A stretch of DNA of 64,000 bases from positions 186,001 to 250,000 of the forward strand of contig JAWLAI010000007.1 of NCBI GenBank assembly GCA_041395565.1, in the 5' to 3' direction. Under the pieces are notes generated by a model that worked only from the letters and a program-made list of their open reading frames with translations, was not told the DNA's origin and did no database searches. Positions 25,501 to 33,841 of this stretch are shown one piece after another. Origin of the DNA: Pseudomonadota bacterium. Lineage in GTDB: Bacteria; Pseudomonadota; Gammaproteobacteria; UBA9214. Positions within the stretch are counted from its first letter, which is position 1, and every line of letters starts with the position of its first letter. Both the position numbers and the translations under genes were made by a program.

Positions 25501-28020
25501 GAACGCATCGGCGGCCTCGTTCACCGTTGATCCGGGACGGACCATCGATTCAAGTGCCTCACCCAAGACTGGCGAATCAGGATCGGATGTAAATAGTCGG
25601 ATGTCGTAGCGCAAATCGGCGTGCTCACGTTTCTGTTGTAGCGAAAGTAGAGCTTCTGCGATGACCGAGCCGGCACCTGGATTGAAGATATTCAACGACA
25701 GCTCCCGCACATATGGATGTTGGGAGAGATAGCGCTCGATCTTGTCAGCAATGACTTTTCCAGAAATATCTGTTCCTGCGGCGGAAGGTTCAGCCAAACC
25801 CAAGGCTGAACATATCTCCGCCATCAGACCACGTGAATTTTCCTCGGTTGTTGGAGCGTAGAGCGCCCAGAAAGCATTAAAGTTATCGACGGGAGTAAAG
25901 ATGCGGCCATCCTCAACAGGCACACCCACGGGATAGGCTGATGGCACAAGACCATCCAGAAGCGCGGAGCGGACATGAGGAATGTGATCCTTTCCGCCAG
26001 CCTTGATCTTTTCAATCCAGTCCTTACCCAGAGTGACCCAACTGCTCAGCCATAAAGAACGGAGCGGATGGGTTGGTGAAACCAACACTGCCTCCCTATG
26101 CCTTCCACGGAAATCGGTCAAAATGACGTGAATTGAATCAACGGCCAAAACATTTCGGAGGGCTTGCAAGTGCTGCTGTCGCTCGGCACCAGAAGTCGTC
26201 TCAGCCTGTCGGATAAGGTTCCTTACCAGGTCTAGGTATGCCTCGGCATACGCAAGACATTCCTTTTCCGAGTCTCGGAACGAAAGCCCCTGCATGATTA
26301 GCTCGGCAGTGTCTTTACGCACTACTGAAAAAAACTCTTCTCGTGCGGCCAGGAAAGAGGCCATTGCTGCGGATGTTGGAAGTGTAAGTCCAACTTCGGA
26401 AGGCGGCTCGGCGGTATCAATATTGATCTGCATTCGCCAGCCAGACGGATGTTTAGGCACTGCCAAAATACGCTGCTCGATAGTTTTTAGCATGCGCGAG
26501 AGTGGAATCTGTACAGCGCCTTCACGACCAAACTTCGCCAACAAGGTTTCCTGACGTGAGGCTTTCTTTGACCGACTGCCCTCAGCCCAGGTGACACCGC
26601 TGATGGCTATCTCCTCCGGATCACGTTCATCTCCCAGCGAGGTCAACTGCAGCCGGAAACGCGCATGCTCCAGACTCTGTTCAATGGGTATGGCTCGTTG
26701 CGGAGGTTCTTCCTCGATGCTGCCACCGGGCAGGACATAGAAAGGCTCGCTCTCATAAGAGCGTTTAGCGCCCTCGGTACTGGAATCAGATTCCAGTGGG
26801 ATCGGATCGCCATCGGCAGTCCAAGGCAGGACGCGGATGAAATGCCATCCCTCTTCAAATTCGATCTTGTTGAGCTTAGCCAGGTTAGTCGTGCATTGGA
26901 GGCGGTTTGGGGTCCAGGCTTTAACTTTCTTGGATTTGCCGACAGGGCCATCGTTTTGCGAAATGATCTGTACAGTAAAGTGATCCAGACCACTGATCTT
27001 GCTCGGGTGAGGATTGACTTCAAAGACCACGTTCATTTTCCGACGATCATTGGGAATCAATACCTGTTGCCCAATCAGCCCAGATAATTGATCATCAGTT
27101 TCATCCTCCTGCACCACCGGAAGGTCCGTTTCCAATACCGTCAACAGAACTTTATCCAGGGAAAGCTCCTCCTGGAACGTCCACTTGTCGAACGAAATGC
27201 TCCACCAACTCTTGTCGATCGCAATGGGAGGCGTCCAGGTTTCCGGCTCCTGAACATCGTATTTCTCGAAGTAAGTGAACAGGCGCGACTCCAAAGCTTT
27301 GTCGCTGAGTCCTAGATCGGCGATGCGGCCACGAACTGACTTGTGAGAGATCATTAGGCTGCGGACACTGGCAAGGTTCCGGCGAATCTTGCCATTGACC
27401 ATCCCGGGATCGGCAAAGAGTTTGAAGTCAGGAATCAGCGTCAATTCATACAGACTGGCCCCAAGTGTTTCTCCATCAATTCCGTTTTCGAGCGCCGTAA
27501 GCAGATACCGCACTCGGGAAGTGTCGTCGGCAAACAACCACTCCTCCTCCGTGAGCATGCCCAGGATATCTCGCACATAGCTGACCAGCGTTGCTGGAAG
27601 CCGATCAAGCAGGGAGTCGATAAGATCCTCATAGATACCGGTGAAGGTTAGCTCCTCGAAGGTCGCCACGCCGAAGGAGTCCTCGGCGCTAGTGCGAAGC
27701 GAGGTTGGTATAAACACCAGCAAGGGCTGACGCAGCTCACCGTTCGCATCAGGGTTGCGCAACTCCACCAGTTTAGTGGAGGTTACCCGGTGTGGTTGAT
27801 CCTCCTGATCATGGCTGCCGAGAATAAAAATGTTTCCATGCGGCCGGGCTCGGCGCAGTTCCTTACAGACCGACTCCATTACCTCGTCATCGAGATCGGT
27901 GACCCGCATGCAGTGGCCTGGGCCACGGTCACCCAGGATCGCTTCAATACGGGGGCAAAGGACACCAGCAACCGCCGCGTTCAGTTTGTCCTGGGAAAGC
28001 TTGGTGAACGCGTCGCTCAT
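22567..28020 (-). CDS. Giant HerA/FtsK-type ATPase of a MADS-like defence system (MAD8-like)
   Basis: 1817 residues. The C-terminal 350 form a HerA-like ATPase: Walker A SLFGVQGGGKSYTLG (about 1457-1470), Walker B KLVVFDEAHKYI (about 1690) and a sensor-type MVASQDPPSVP. A long acidic, Pro-rich linker (about 1345-1425) separates this from the N-terminal 1340 residues. Near residue 1150 a DLDLTSRTITCNLVEVKCYS segment looks like a PD-(D/E)XK core, so a nuclease domain may be embedded. The start overlaps the preceding stop (ATGA). By size, position and neighbours it matches the ATP-binding protein of the methylation-associated defence system; the family name is from memory. Confidence 0.78.
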   Translation of the reverse strand: MSDAFTKLSQDKLNAAVAGVLCPRIEAILGDRGPGHCMRVTDLDDEVMESVCKELRRARPHGNIFILGSHDQEDQPHRVTSTKLVELRNPDANGELRQPLLVFIPTSLRTSAEDSFGVATFEELTFTGIYEDLIDSLLDRLPATLVSYVRDILGMLTEEEWLFADDTSRVRYLLTALENGIDGETLGASLYELTLIPDFKLFADPGMVNGKIRRNLASVRSLMISHKSVRGRIADLGLSDKALESRLFTYFEKYDVQEPETWTPPIAIDKSWWSISFDKWTFQEELSLDKVLLTVLETDLPVVQEDETDDQLSGLIGQQVLIPNDRRKMNVVFEVNPHPSKISGLDHFTVQIISQNDGPVGKSKKVKAWTPNRLQCTTNLAKLNKIEFEEGWHFIRVLPWTADGDPIPLESDSSTEGAKRSYESEPFYVLPGGSIEEEPPQRAIPIEQSLEHARFRLQLTSLGDERDPEEIAISGVTWAEGSRSKKASRQETLLAKFGREGAVQIPLSRMLKTIEQRILAVPKHPSGWRMQINIDTAEPPSEVGLTLPTSAAMASFLAAREEFFSVVRKDTAELIMQGLSFRDSEKECLAYAEAYLDLVRNLIRQAETTSGAERQQHLQALRNVLAVDSIHVILTDFRGRHREAVLVSPTHPLRSLWLSSWVTLGKDWIEKIKAGGKDHIPHVRSALLDGLVPSAYPVGVPVEDGRIFTPVDNFNAFWALYAPTTEENSRGLMAEICSALGLAEPSAAGTDISGKVIADKIERYLSQHPYVRELSLNIFNPGAGSVIAEALLSLQQKREHADLRYDIRLFTSDPDSPVLGEALESMVRPGSTVNEAADAFATSTGSHLFSKLNLAKHALTEFHANAKEFPAHISVLLDVFPAEELSVAEKPMGVTPLHGLIQDYDTEFVDDDSGTYWNKRPIVGRSIGADNQAVCFDLLALLSRHLSFATSAVAASGASFKAVPVVTLGLDVAQRELIYEVHQISDWVFTIDRNMGIEFFDHGGRKNRPDYLIDYVPGASSQATHNLIISSRSNEELEAMLKPVLLGHGLSVDGEQSVQILASLRSLSGQLALKLISAPTQQAEALGLALARLYLEYQGALSNQVIVPLDAHTDLYRSSSEAEDVNDAISLQRTDLGLFDLDLTSRTITCNLVEVKCYSQVGDFAAFNQLKERISAQINQSERILQRHFDPALKKPDRPDRLLKSREMAQILRFYLERSLRYGIFDATAAQEARGLLESIEQGYSLQFRRCALIFDFDKAGTEAPDNEVGIEFHRIGKDLIHALLENCRKPVSVEIEKEPTVQLLSEQFIPNVPKLETAAFIAPKRARSTSWTLDELWDDESETPITSPEPPSTAEAPKSTQEEAVEQEEPVDQIPSTSVPEEKKQDEQPTVVAVPEVSAEPEPEVPEPPTSGPSPQAEVSYDIMLGVNGDSPQYGLLGEVSGRKVALDLNHTHTISLFGVQGGGKSYTLGTVIEMASMPIQHINVLPSPLATVIFHYSPTQDYAPEFTSMINANSVDEEIRILRERYKANPKALKDVLILTPANKVAERRAEYPDIEVRPIAFSATELKAAHWKFLMGAIGSQSMYMRQVNLIMRSLRNNLTLDALRSGIENSGLSDHLKELAQTRLLFASEYIDDSQRLQEVVRPGRLIIVDLREEYIEKDEALGLFVVMLQIFSEATYQGSAFNKLVVFDEAHKYIENDDLVSGLIEVVREMRHKGTSIMVASQDPPSVPVSLIELSSQIIMHKFNSPAWLKHIQKANAALGELTSEKMSHLGAGEAYVWSSKASDDSFTRGAVKIRCRPRVTKHGGGTKTAVS

Positions 28021-29708
28021 GCATGCCTCCCATTCTTATTTATTCCGTCATTTCTCTCGATCGTATAGCGGGGAGACACCTTCTGCGTCACGTAGGCATC
28101 AGACAGATCCTCGTAGAATCCGATTTCACGCAGGCGACGCTTGAAGGCTTCCACATTGAGGCGCAAGGCGCGTCTGTCCAGAATACTGCTGTTAGCCTGA
28201 GCTCCTTCCGGTAGCCGATCGATATGAAGACCGTAACGGTTTCTCAGAAAAGCCAACAACTCCTCGATGCGCACTTCCCGGGTAACAAAGCGCCCGCTGT
28301 CTTGAGTTAACACAGCAACCTGTAGGAGTACTTCAAGCAATTTGCTTCCCAAAACGAATCGACGTGGACTTCCCTTGGTTCGGGATTGAGCCAACAGACC
28401 GGTTTCTTTGTTTTTCAGTAAGAGAGAATCCAGGCATTCCGTGATGTACTGGCGATGATATTTTCCTCGATAGGCCATCAGAATTTCGATGAATGACTCA
28501 AATTCCCCGAGCCCCATCGAAGTAACTTCTCTGATTTCTGGATCTACGTCTTCGTTCCCAGAGGTAGACTCCTCAATCAGGCTGGCAAGGCGGAATTTGA
28601 AGTACGCTTGCCGCTCGGCATCATATTCAGGCTTTAGCAGAGAAACTAAATCGCCAACGCCGAACACGCCTCCCCCTGGTGTAGCAAGCTTGCCTGTCTT
28701 TTTATTTAGGTATTCCGCCATTTCATCGAGCTTCTTGACGACGAAATTAGCCTGCACGAAGGCCGGTATCTGTCTATAGAGTCGGTCCGTAGACTTGCGG
28801 GCCAATTCGGCCATATGTGGATTGTTGATGTCGCCCATATCCACAACCAACGCCACGCGGTATGGACAGCCTTCCAGTGCATTATCAAGACCGGGATTGA
28901 TCGGGCATTCCTTGATAGTGCAGAGATCGTTGCCAGAACGCTGTTTCACCAGCTTGGGCAGCATCTGCAGCAGCTTGAGGTGGTAGAGCGCCAGATGGAA
29001 GGCTAAAAGGGTCTTGAGATAATCCACCAGTACGGAGCGCGGAATATAGGGCTCGTAGGCCAGAAGCCGGAGAATGTCGTCGGCCATGATATCGGCCTGG
29101 CCGATGCACAAAGGCTGAAAACGTGATGGCTCCTTTGAGTCCTTCATATCCTGTGTGACTTGATGATCCAGACGCAGGATCGCCTGTGTTTCCACATCCA
29201 CGGATGCGTTAGGATCGTAACGGTCTGTCACTAGGTCGATTCCCGGAAAGAAGAACCGCTTCAAGGCATCACGCGCCGCCTGCCCTTTACCTTTGCGAGC
29301 ATAGAAAAGCATCCAGTAAATCTGTTCGGCCGCACCGTAATCACGCGTGTGCTTCGCGTTGCGGAATTTATAGGTGTTACCATGAAGAGGACGCGGTGCA
29401 GCAAGCGCCTGATTGCTTTTTCCACGATTGACCATATCCATGAGGTCGGTTTCAATCCAGGCGCGAGTTATATCCGAATGCTTGTCGAATCCAGAAAACC
29501 ACTCCGGATGCTCTAAAAAGTCTTGTAGAAACTCATCAACTGAGAGGTCGCCGCCACGAGGGGGGCGACGGCTACCGTAACCGTCATATTTGAGCCGCGG
29601 AAACAACATCGTCAGAACACGGTCCATCTCGATATGCTTGAAATCGAGATAAGAAACTTTGGGGATTCTGAATTCCTTGTCGCGACCTTTAACTGACATG
29701 GTACTCAC
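28017..29708 (-). CDS. Uncharacterised core protein of the MADS-like operon (MAD7-like)
   Basis: 563 residues, no transmembrane segment, no motif I can assign. Visible marks are a Cys cluster (CTIKECPIN...LEGCPY, about residue 260-285), a long helical middle and a C-terminus rich in charged residues. It overlaps both neighbours (20 nt with the kinase-ATPase, 4 nt with the giant ATPase), so it is an obligate member of the operon. It probably acts with the giant ATPase; the position corresponds to MAD7 of MADS as I recall it. Confidence 0.65.
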   Translation of the reverse strand: MSTMSVKGRDKEFRIPKVSYLDFKHIEMDRVLTMLFPRLKYDGYGSRRPPRGGDLSVDEFLQDFLEHPEWFSGFDKHSDITRAWIETDLMDMVNRGKSNQALAAPRPLHGNTYKFRNAKHTRDYGAAEQIYWMLFYARKGKGQAARDALKRFFFPGIDLVTDRYDPNASVDVETQAILRLDHQVTQDMKDSKEPSRFQPLCIGQADIMADDILRLLAYEPYIPRSVLVDYLKTLLAFHLALYHLKLLQMLPKLVKQRSGNDLCTIKECPINPGLDNALEGCPYRVALVVDMGDINNPHMAELARKSTDRLYRQIPAFVQANFVVKKLDEMAEYLNKKTGKLATPGGGVFGVGDLVSLLKPEYDAERQAYFKFRLASLIEESTSGNEDVDPEIREVTSMGLGEFESFIEILMAYRGKYHRQYITECLDSLLLKNKETGLLAQSRTKGSPRRFVLGSKLLEVLLQVAVLTQDSGRFVTREVRIEELLAFLRNRYGLHIDRLPEGAQANSSILDRRALRLNVEAFKRRLREIGFYEDLSDAYVTQKVSPRYTIERNDGINKNGRHA

Positions 29709-32286
29709 CCCCCTTTTCTGAAACTGTCATCTTCAACACTCCGTCGTCCTCGCGACGGATTTCGTAGAACTTGTGCCCAGCTTTGGTCAGCAAAACTTCT
29801 TTGTAGGGCACTGAGGCCAGACGATTCTTAAATACAGTTAAACTCAGCAAGAAACCTTCCTGCTCCTCAATGCTTGGCCGGTAACCATTGTTGAGTCGCA
29901 TCAGCATTTCGTAGACGTCGAGATTGATGCGCAGACTGGCCTTGTGCCCGTCGCCGGAATCGTAAATCAGTACCAGCGCCTGAGACAGACACTCGAGGAA
30001 AGGATGTGTCGCCGTTTCCTGCTCGGTGCGGAGTATGAAATGGTCGCCGTCAAAGAGGCGGTAACTGCGGATCGTGCCCTTATCCACTTGGCGGACACGC
30101 AGAGCAAGTTGGTTACCTAAACGCGCCGGATCACTCAAGCCTTCACCGCGATTGATCGCCCAGAGAATAGCGGTGACCTCATCGGCGCTTTTCCCGCCGG
30201 GCTGCTCAATGGCATTCAGAAAGGGGTCGATGCTTCCGTACGGCAGCATCTCCTTCCAGCCAATATCGCGCCGCTCGAAGAAATGGCGACGACGCAGGTG
30301 CGAAAGGTAATTCCGATGTTTGGTGATCAGTCGAGTTCGGTTCTTCGACGAGTAATCGCGAGGCAGATTGCGGAATAACGTCTCCACCAACTCATCGTCA
30401 TAACTGGTTCGCTCCGCAAACGAAAAGCGGCTTACAGCCTTGGTCTTCGGATTGAGGAAGCCAAGCTCGCGATCCAGATCTGGATTGCTGACTTGGGCGA
30501 CATCAATTTCGCGTAGCAGCGAAACCAATCGATCATTCGAGCCTTCCGCCCCGCCGAGCCACGAGTTGAAATAGAATCCGTCGAGGATTCGGTTCTGAGT
30601 CTCTTCACCGCCGTTCTGATAGAGTTGATGAATGCCGTCGCAATCCTGGGTACCCACCAGCATGAAGGCCAGCGCCGAACGGATATCGCGCATCGTGATG
30701 TGCAGGCGACCACGCAGGTGAGTAATGGTGTAGAGCATCTTCAGCCGATCGATCACCTTTGGACCTGCAACAGAGTCCTGGAAGGTCCGGGCGTTGTGGT
30801 AGGCGTAGCACTTGCCCTTAAGGTCGCACTTCTCGCATGCCTGCCAGTATTCCTGTTGCGTCATGCGCGCGATCAGGCGCTCCAGAATCGAAGGCTGACC
30901 TTCCTCGGGTTCGGCCACTACCGAGCGCAGGTTGAGGTTGATGATCGCGATACCGCCTTCCGGAGCGGCCCCGGCCAAACCCTGCTGGATCTGTTTGGCA
31001 AGCAGCGGATATTCCTCTCCATGCTCCAGGAAGAAATCGACCAGACGACCTTCATTGATCGCGATCAAGCGGGTCTGATTCTCGGGCCATCCGGAAGCGT
31101 CCTCGCCCGCGAAGGGGGCGAAAAATTTCTGTAGTACGGTGTCGTTGCGTTCGTCACCTTCATCCTGACTGCCGTCATAGTTGCTCTGGTAGGTGTGGCC
31201 TTTGAGCTGGAACACAGCCCCATTCGCGCCGCGCTGCATCTGTGCGCCCTTGCTCTCGGCAAAGGCCTCGAACTGCTGAATAAAGGCTGTCTTACCATCA
31301 CCGGCATTACCGCTGATGATTACCAGGCGAAACTCACCCTTAAGCAGCGCAGGCTTGAGCTTCTCGTCGAGGTAAGTTGGAACATAGGTAGCCTTGCCAA
31401 CTTCGTCGAGGCCACGGGTGCCCGCGTTGGACACCTGGCTCTGGCTATAGAGAGTCAGCAAATGGGTGACGAAAGGATTGGTATTGGGCTTGGTCGGCTC
31501 GAAGCCCAGCTTGGACACCACCTTGGGGCCGGTTCCGATCTCGCCGGTGGTCAGCACCGAGCGTAGGCGCTTGACCTCGGCCAAGGCGGTCAAGAACTCC
31601 TCCGCCGACGCAAAGCGATCCTTGCGTTCAGGCGCAATCATTTTCACCAGCACATTAATCAACGAAGAGTTTACGTCGCCACAGCCTTTGAACTGCTTGG
31701 GGTCCTTGGGCTGAGCTTTGATCGGCGGCGTGGGCTCGTCGAAAGGATACTTTCCGGTCAGGCACTCATAGAAGGAGATGCCCAGGGCATACAGGTCGCG
31801 GTCCATCCGATCCGAAGCATCCGGCTCAGAGGAGTAATCATAGTCCGGCGGCAAGTAGCGCCGTGTACCGCCACCGCCTTGAATCTCGTCGTTCTCGGAG
31901 ACCGCAACGTTGAAATCGATGATGCGGACACCCTTATCGGTCCACAGCAGGTTGGAGGGTTTGACATCCTGATGGTAAACCCCGTGCTTGTGAAGATGAG
32001 CCAGCCCTTCCGCGGCCTCGCGTACAATGCGTACGGAATCATCCAGCGATAGCGCCTCGGCATCGATCAGATCCGAGACGTCCAGACCTTCTACATATTC
32101 AAAGACAATGTACGGCGTCTGCTTGGTATCGGCCATGCGATCCGCCCAGATCACCTTCACGACATGCGGGTGGTCGGGCAGATTGGTCAGGGTCTTGTAT
32201 TCGCGGCGCAACCGTTCGTACACACTGCGGCGGTCTTTAGTCACCAGCTTGATGACCCGCACCACATCGCCCAGGGAATCGAACAC
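29689..32286 (-). CDS. Ser/Thr protein kinase-P-loop ATPase, C-terminal part of a frameshifted PglW/MAD6-like protein
   Basis: 865 residues from GTG 32286. Residues 1-270 are a kinase lacking its glycine loop as annotated: VIKL supplies the Lys, HQDVKPSN the catalytic loop (about 105) and DFN replaces DFG (about 124). A P-loop follows (SGNAGDGKTAFIQQ, about 332), and a Cys motif CEKCDLKGKC near 485. The missing glycine loop (KLGSGGFGVAYK) is encoded just upstream in the same frame but has no start codon and follows two stops. Dropping one T from the TTTT run near 32354-32357 joins it to the NERD-kinase gene, giving about 1390 residues, the size of PglW-type kinases. Read as one interrupted gene with 32312-33841. 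Confidence 0.75.
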   Translation of the reverse strand: MFDSLGDVVRVIKLVTKDRRSVYERLRREYKTLTNLPDHPHVVKVIWADRMADTKQTPYIVFEYVEGLDVSDLIDAEALSLDDSVRIVREAAEGLAHLHKHGVYHQDVKPSNLLWTDKGVRIIDFNVAVSENDEIQGGGGTRRYLPPDYDYSSEPDASDRMDRDLYALGISFYECLTGKYPFDEPTPPIKAQPKDPKQFKGCGDVNSSLINVLVKMIAPERKDRFASAEEFLTALAEVKRLRSVLTTGEIGTGPKVVSKLGFEPTKPNTNPFVTHLLTLYSQSQVSNAGTRGLDEVGKATYVPTYLDEKLKPALLKGEFRLVIISGNAGDGKTAFIQQFEAFAESKGAQMQRGANGAVFQLKGHTYQSNYDGSQDEGDERNDTVLQKFFAPFAGEDASGWPENQTRLIAINEGRLVDFFLEHGEEYPLLAKQIQQGLAGAAPEGGIAIINLNLRSVVAEPEEGQPSILERLIARMTQQEYWQACEKCDLKGKCYAYHNARTFQDSVAGPKVIDRLKMLYTITHLRGRLHITMRDIRSALAFMLVGTQDCDGIHQLYQNGGEETQNRILDGFYFNSWLGGAEGSNDRLVSLLREIDVAQVSNPDLDRELGFLNPKTKAVSRFSFAERTSYDDELVETLFRNLPRDYSSKNRTRLITKHRNYLSHLRRRHFFERRDIGWKEMLPYGSIDPFLNAIEQPGGKSADEVTAILWAINRGEGLSDPARLGNQLALRVRQVDKGTIRSYRLFDGDHFILRTEQETATHPFLECLSQALVLIYDSGDGHKASLRINLDVYEMLMRLNNGYRPSIEEQEGFLLSLTVFKNRLASVPYKEVLLTKAGHKFYEIRREDDGVLKMTVSEKGGEYHVS

Positions 32287-32311
32287 CTTGTAGGCGACGC
32301 CAAAGCCACCA

Positions 32312-33841
32312 CTACCCAGCTTCTTCTGAATACGGAAGCGATCCGCCAGAATGAAAATCCTGCGGCAGGTTCATCAGGTTATCGGGGAGCTGCGGCACGA
32401 CCACGGCCGGGCCGCTCACATCCGGGGCGGATTCATTCTTTGCTTCGGGCAGAATGAGGTCATCCAGGCCCTTGCGGGCGATGGCCGCGCTGGTGTGCCG
32501 TTCCTCGGGGTCGAACTCGCAGAACTTCTGCAGCCACTCGTCGATCCCCTTGGGCAGGTCCGGCTTGTGTTCCGAGGGCTTCATCGGGAACCGGCCGTCG
32601 GCCTCCATCATCTGGTCGACGCTTTCAAAGGGCAGCTCGCCGGTCAGCAGCTCGTAAAAGATCAGCCCGGCGGCGTAGAGGTCGGAGGCGATGCTGGCCT
32701 GGGTCGGGTCCTTGAAGCACTCCGGAGCCTGGTAGGCGGCTTCCAGATCATCCACCACCTGATCGGCGATGGTGGAGGTGCGGTTCTTGCCCACGCGGGC
32801 GAAATCGAAACCCGTCACCCGGGCCTGTCCACCTTTGGTCACCAGAATGGCGTCCGGGGTGAGATTGCGGTGGATCACCTCATGCCGGTGCGCATGGTCC
32901 AGGGCCGAGAGCACGTCGCGCATCACCTGGAGCTTCTGGTCAAAGGTCAGCGCCAGGGAGGCCTTGTTGATGTGCAGGCGCAGGGCCTGGCCGGGCAGGT
33001 CCTCGGTGACCAGCACCACCTTATCTTCATCGTCGGAGACGAACAGATCCTTCACCGCCAGCACGTTGGCGTGGGTCGGCATGTGCGCCACGGCGCGATA
33101 GGCGTTGCTGATCTTCTTGAACTCTTCCTTACGGGCGGCCTCGTCCTGGTAAGGGTCGGCCTGATAGACCCGCAGGCGGGCCATGCCGCCGCTCTTGCCC
33201 AACAGGTTGTGCTTGGCGCGGTATTCGGTGTAGCGGTCGGTGCCGCCCAGCTTCTCTTCCACCTGCCAGTCGCGGAACACCAGCGCCGCGCTCTTGGGCT
33301 TGGCGTTACCGGTGATCGCCTTGGCGATCTGGGAGTGGAAGCGGGTGATGTTGTCCAGCCGGTTGTCGGGGATGCGGCTCGCGTCGCGGAAGTATTTCAG
33401 GCAGTGCTTGTAATCGGTCACGTCCGGGCTGTCGATGCCCGCCTGGTCGAACACGGCGGCGTCATCGGCGGTGAGCAGCACGGCGGCATGCACATGGGCC
33501 TTGCGCAGCTCGATCAGGCCGGTGTTGCTCTCGCGGATGATGGTGGCCATGGTCTTGGCATGGCTGCGCAGCTTGGCCAGCGGCGAGAAGAACGGCTGCC
33601 GTCCTTCTGGGTACCACTTGGAGCCATACACATCGATGTTGCCCCGCGTCCCTTTGACATCCACCAGATACACCGCGTGAGGCGCGAGGATGGCGATGTC
33701 GATTTCGAACACCTCCTCACCCTGACGCATCTCAAAGTTGTGGAATATCAGCCAGCCATCGGGCAGATGATCCCGAAGGAAACCGATGGCCTGCCGTTCA
33801 GATTCATTCGCGGGTTGCCCAATGGGTATGACCTTCGCCAT
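32312..33841 (-). CDS. NERD-domain pseudokinase, N-terminal part of the frameshifted PglW/MAD6-like protein
   Basis: 509 residues. A NERD nuclease-like domain fills about 15-115 (FEIDIAILAPHAVYLVDVKG, a PD-(D/E)XK variant with DxK). A kinase fold follows (about 175-450) but with HRNLTPDAIL instead of HRD (about 323) and GFDFA in place of DFG (about 343), so it is probably catalytically dead. The tail after LPDNLMNLPQDF is out of frame with the downstream kinase. NERD plus dual kinase resembles PglW of BREX type 2 and the protein kinase of MADS. The start overlaps the S-subunit stop as TGATG. Confidence 0.77.
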   Translation of the reverse strand: MAKVIPIGQPANESERQAIGFLRDHLPDGWLIFHNFEMRQGEEVFEIDIAILAPHAVYLVDVKGTRGNIDVYGSKWYPEGRQPFFSPLAKLRSHAKTMATIIRESNTGLIELRKAHVHAAVLLTADDAAVFDQAGIDSPDVTDYKHCLKYFRDASRIPDNRLDNITRFHSQIAKAITGNAKPKSAALVFRDWQVEEKLGGTDRYTEYRAKHNLLGKSGGMARLRVYQADPYQDEAARKEEFKKISNAYRAVAHMPTHANVLAVKDLFVSDDEDKVVLVTEDLPGQALRLHINKASLALTFDQKLQVMRDVLSALDHAHRHEVIHRNLTPDAILVTKGGQARVTGFDFARVGKNRTSTIADQVVDDLEAAYQAPECFKDPTQASIASDLYAAGLIFYELLTGELPFESVDQMMEADGRFPMKPSEHKPDLPKGIDEWLQKFCEFDPEERHTSAAIARKGLDDLILPEAKNESAPDVSGPAVVVPQLPDNLMNLPQDFHSGGSLPYSEEAG

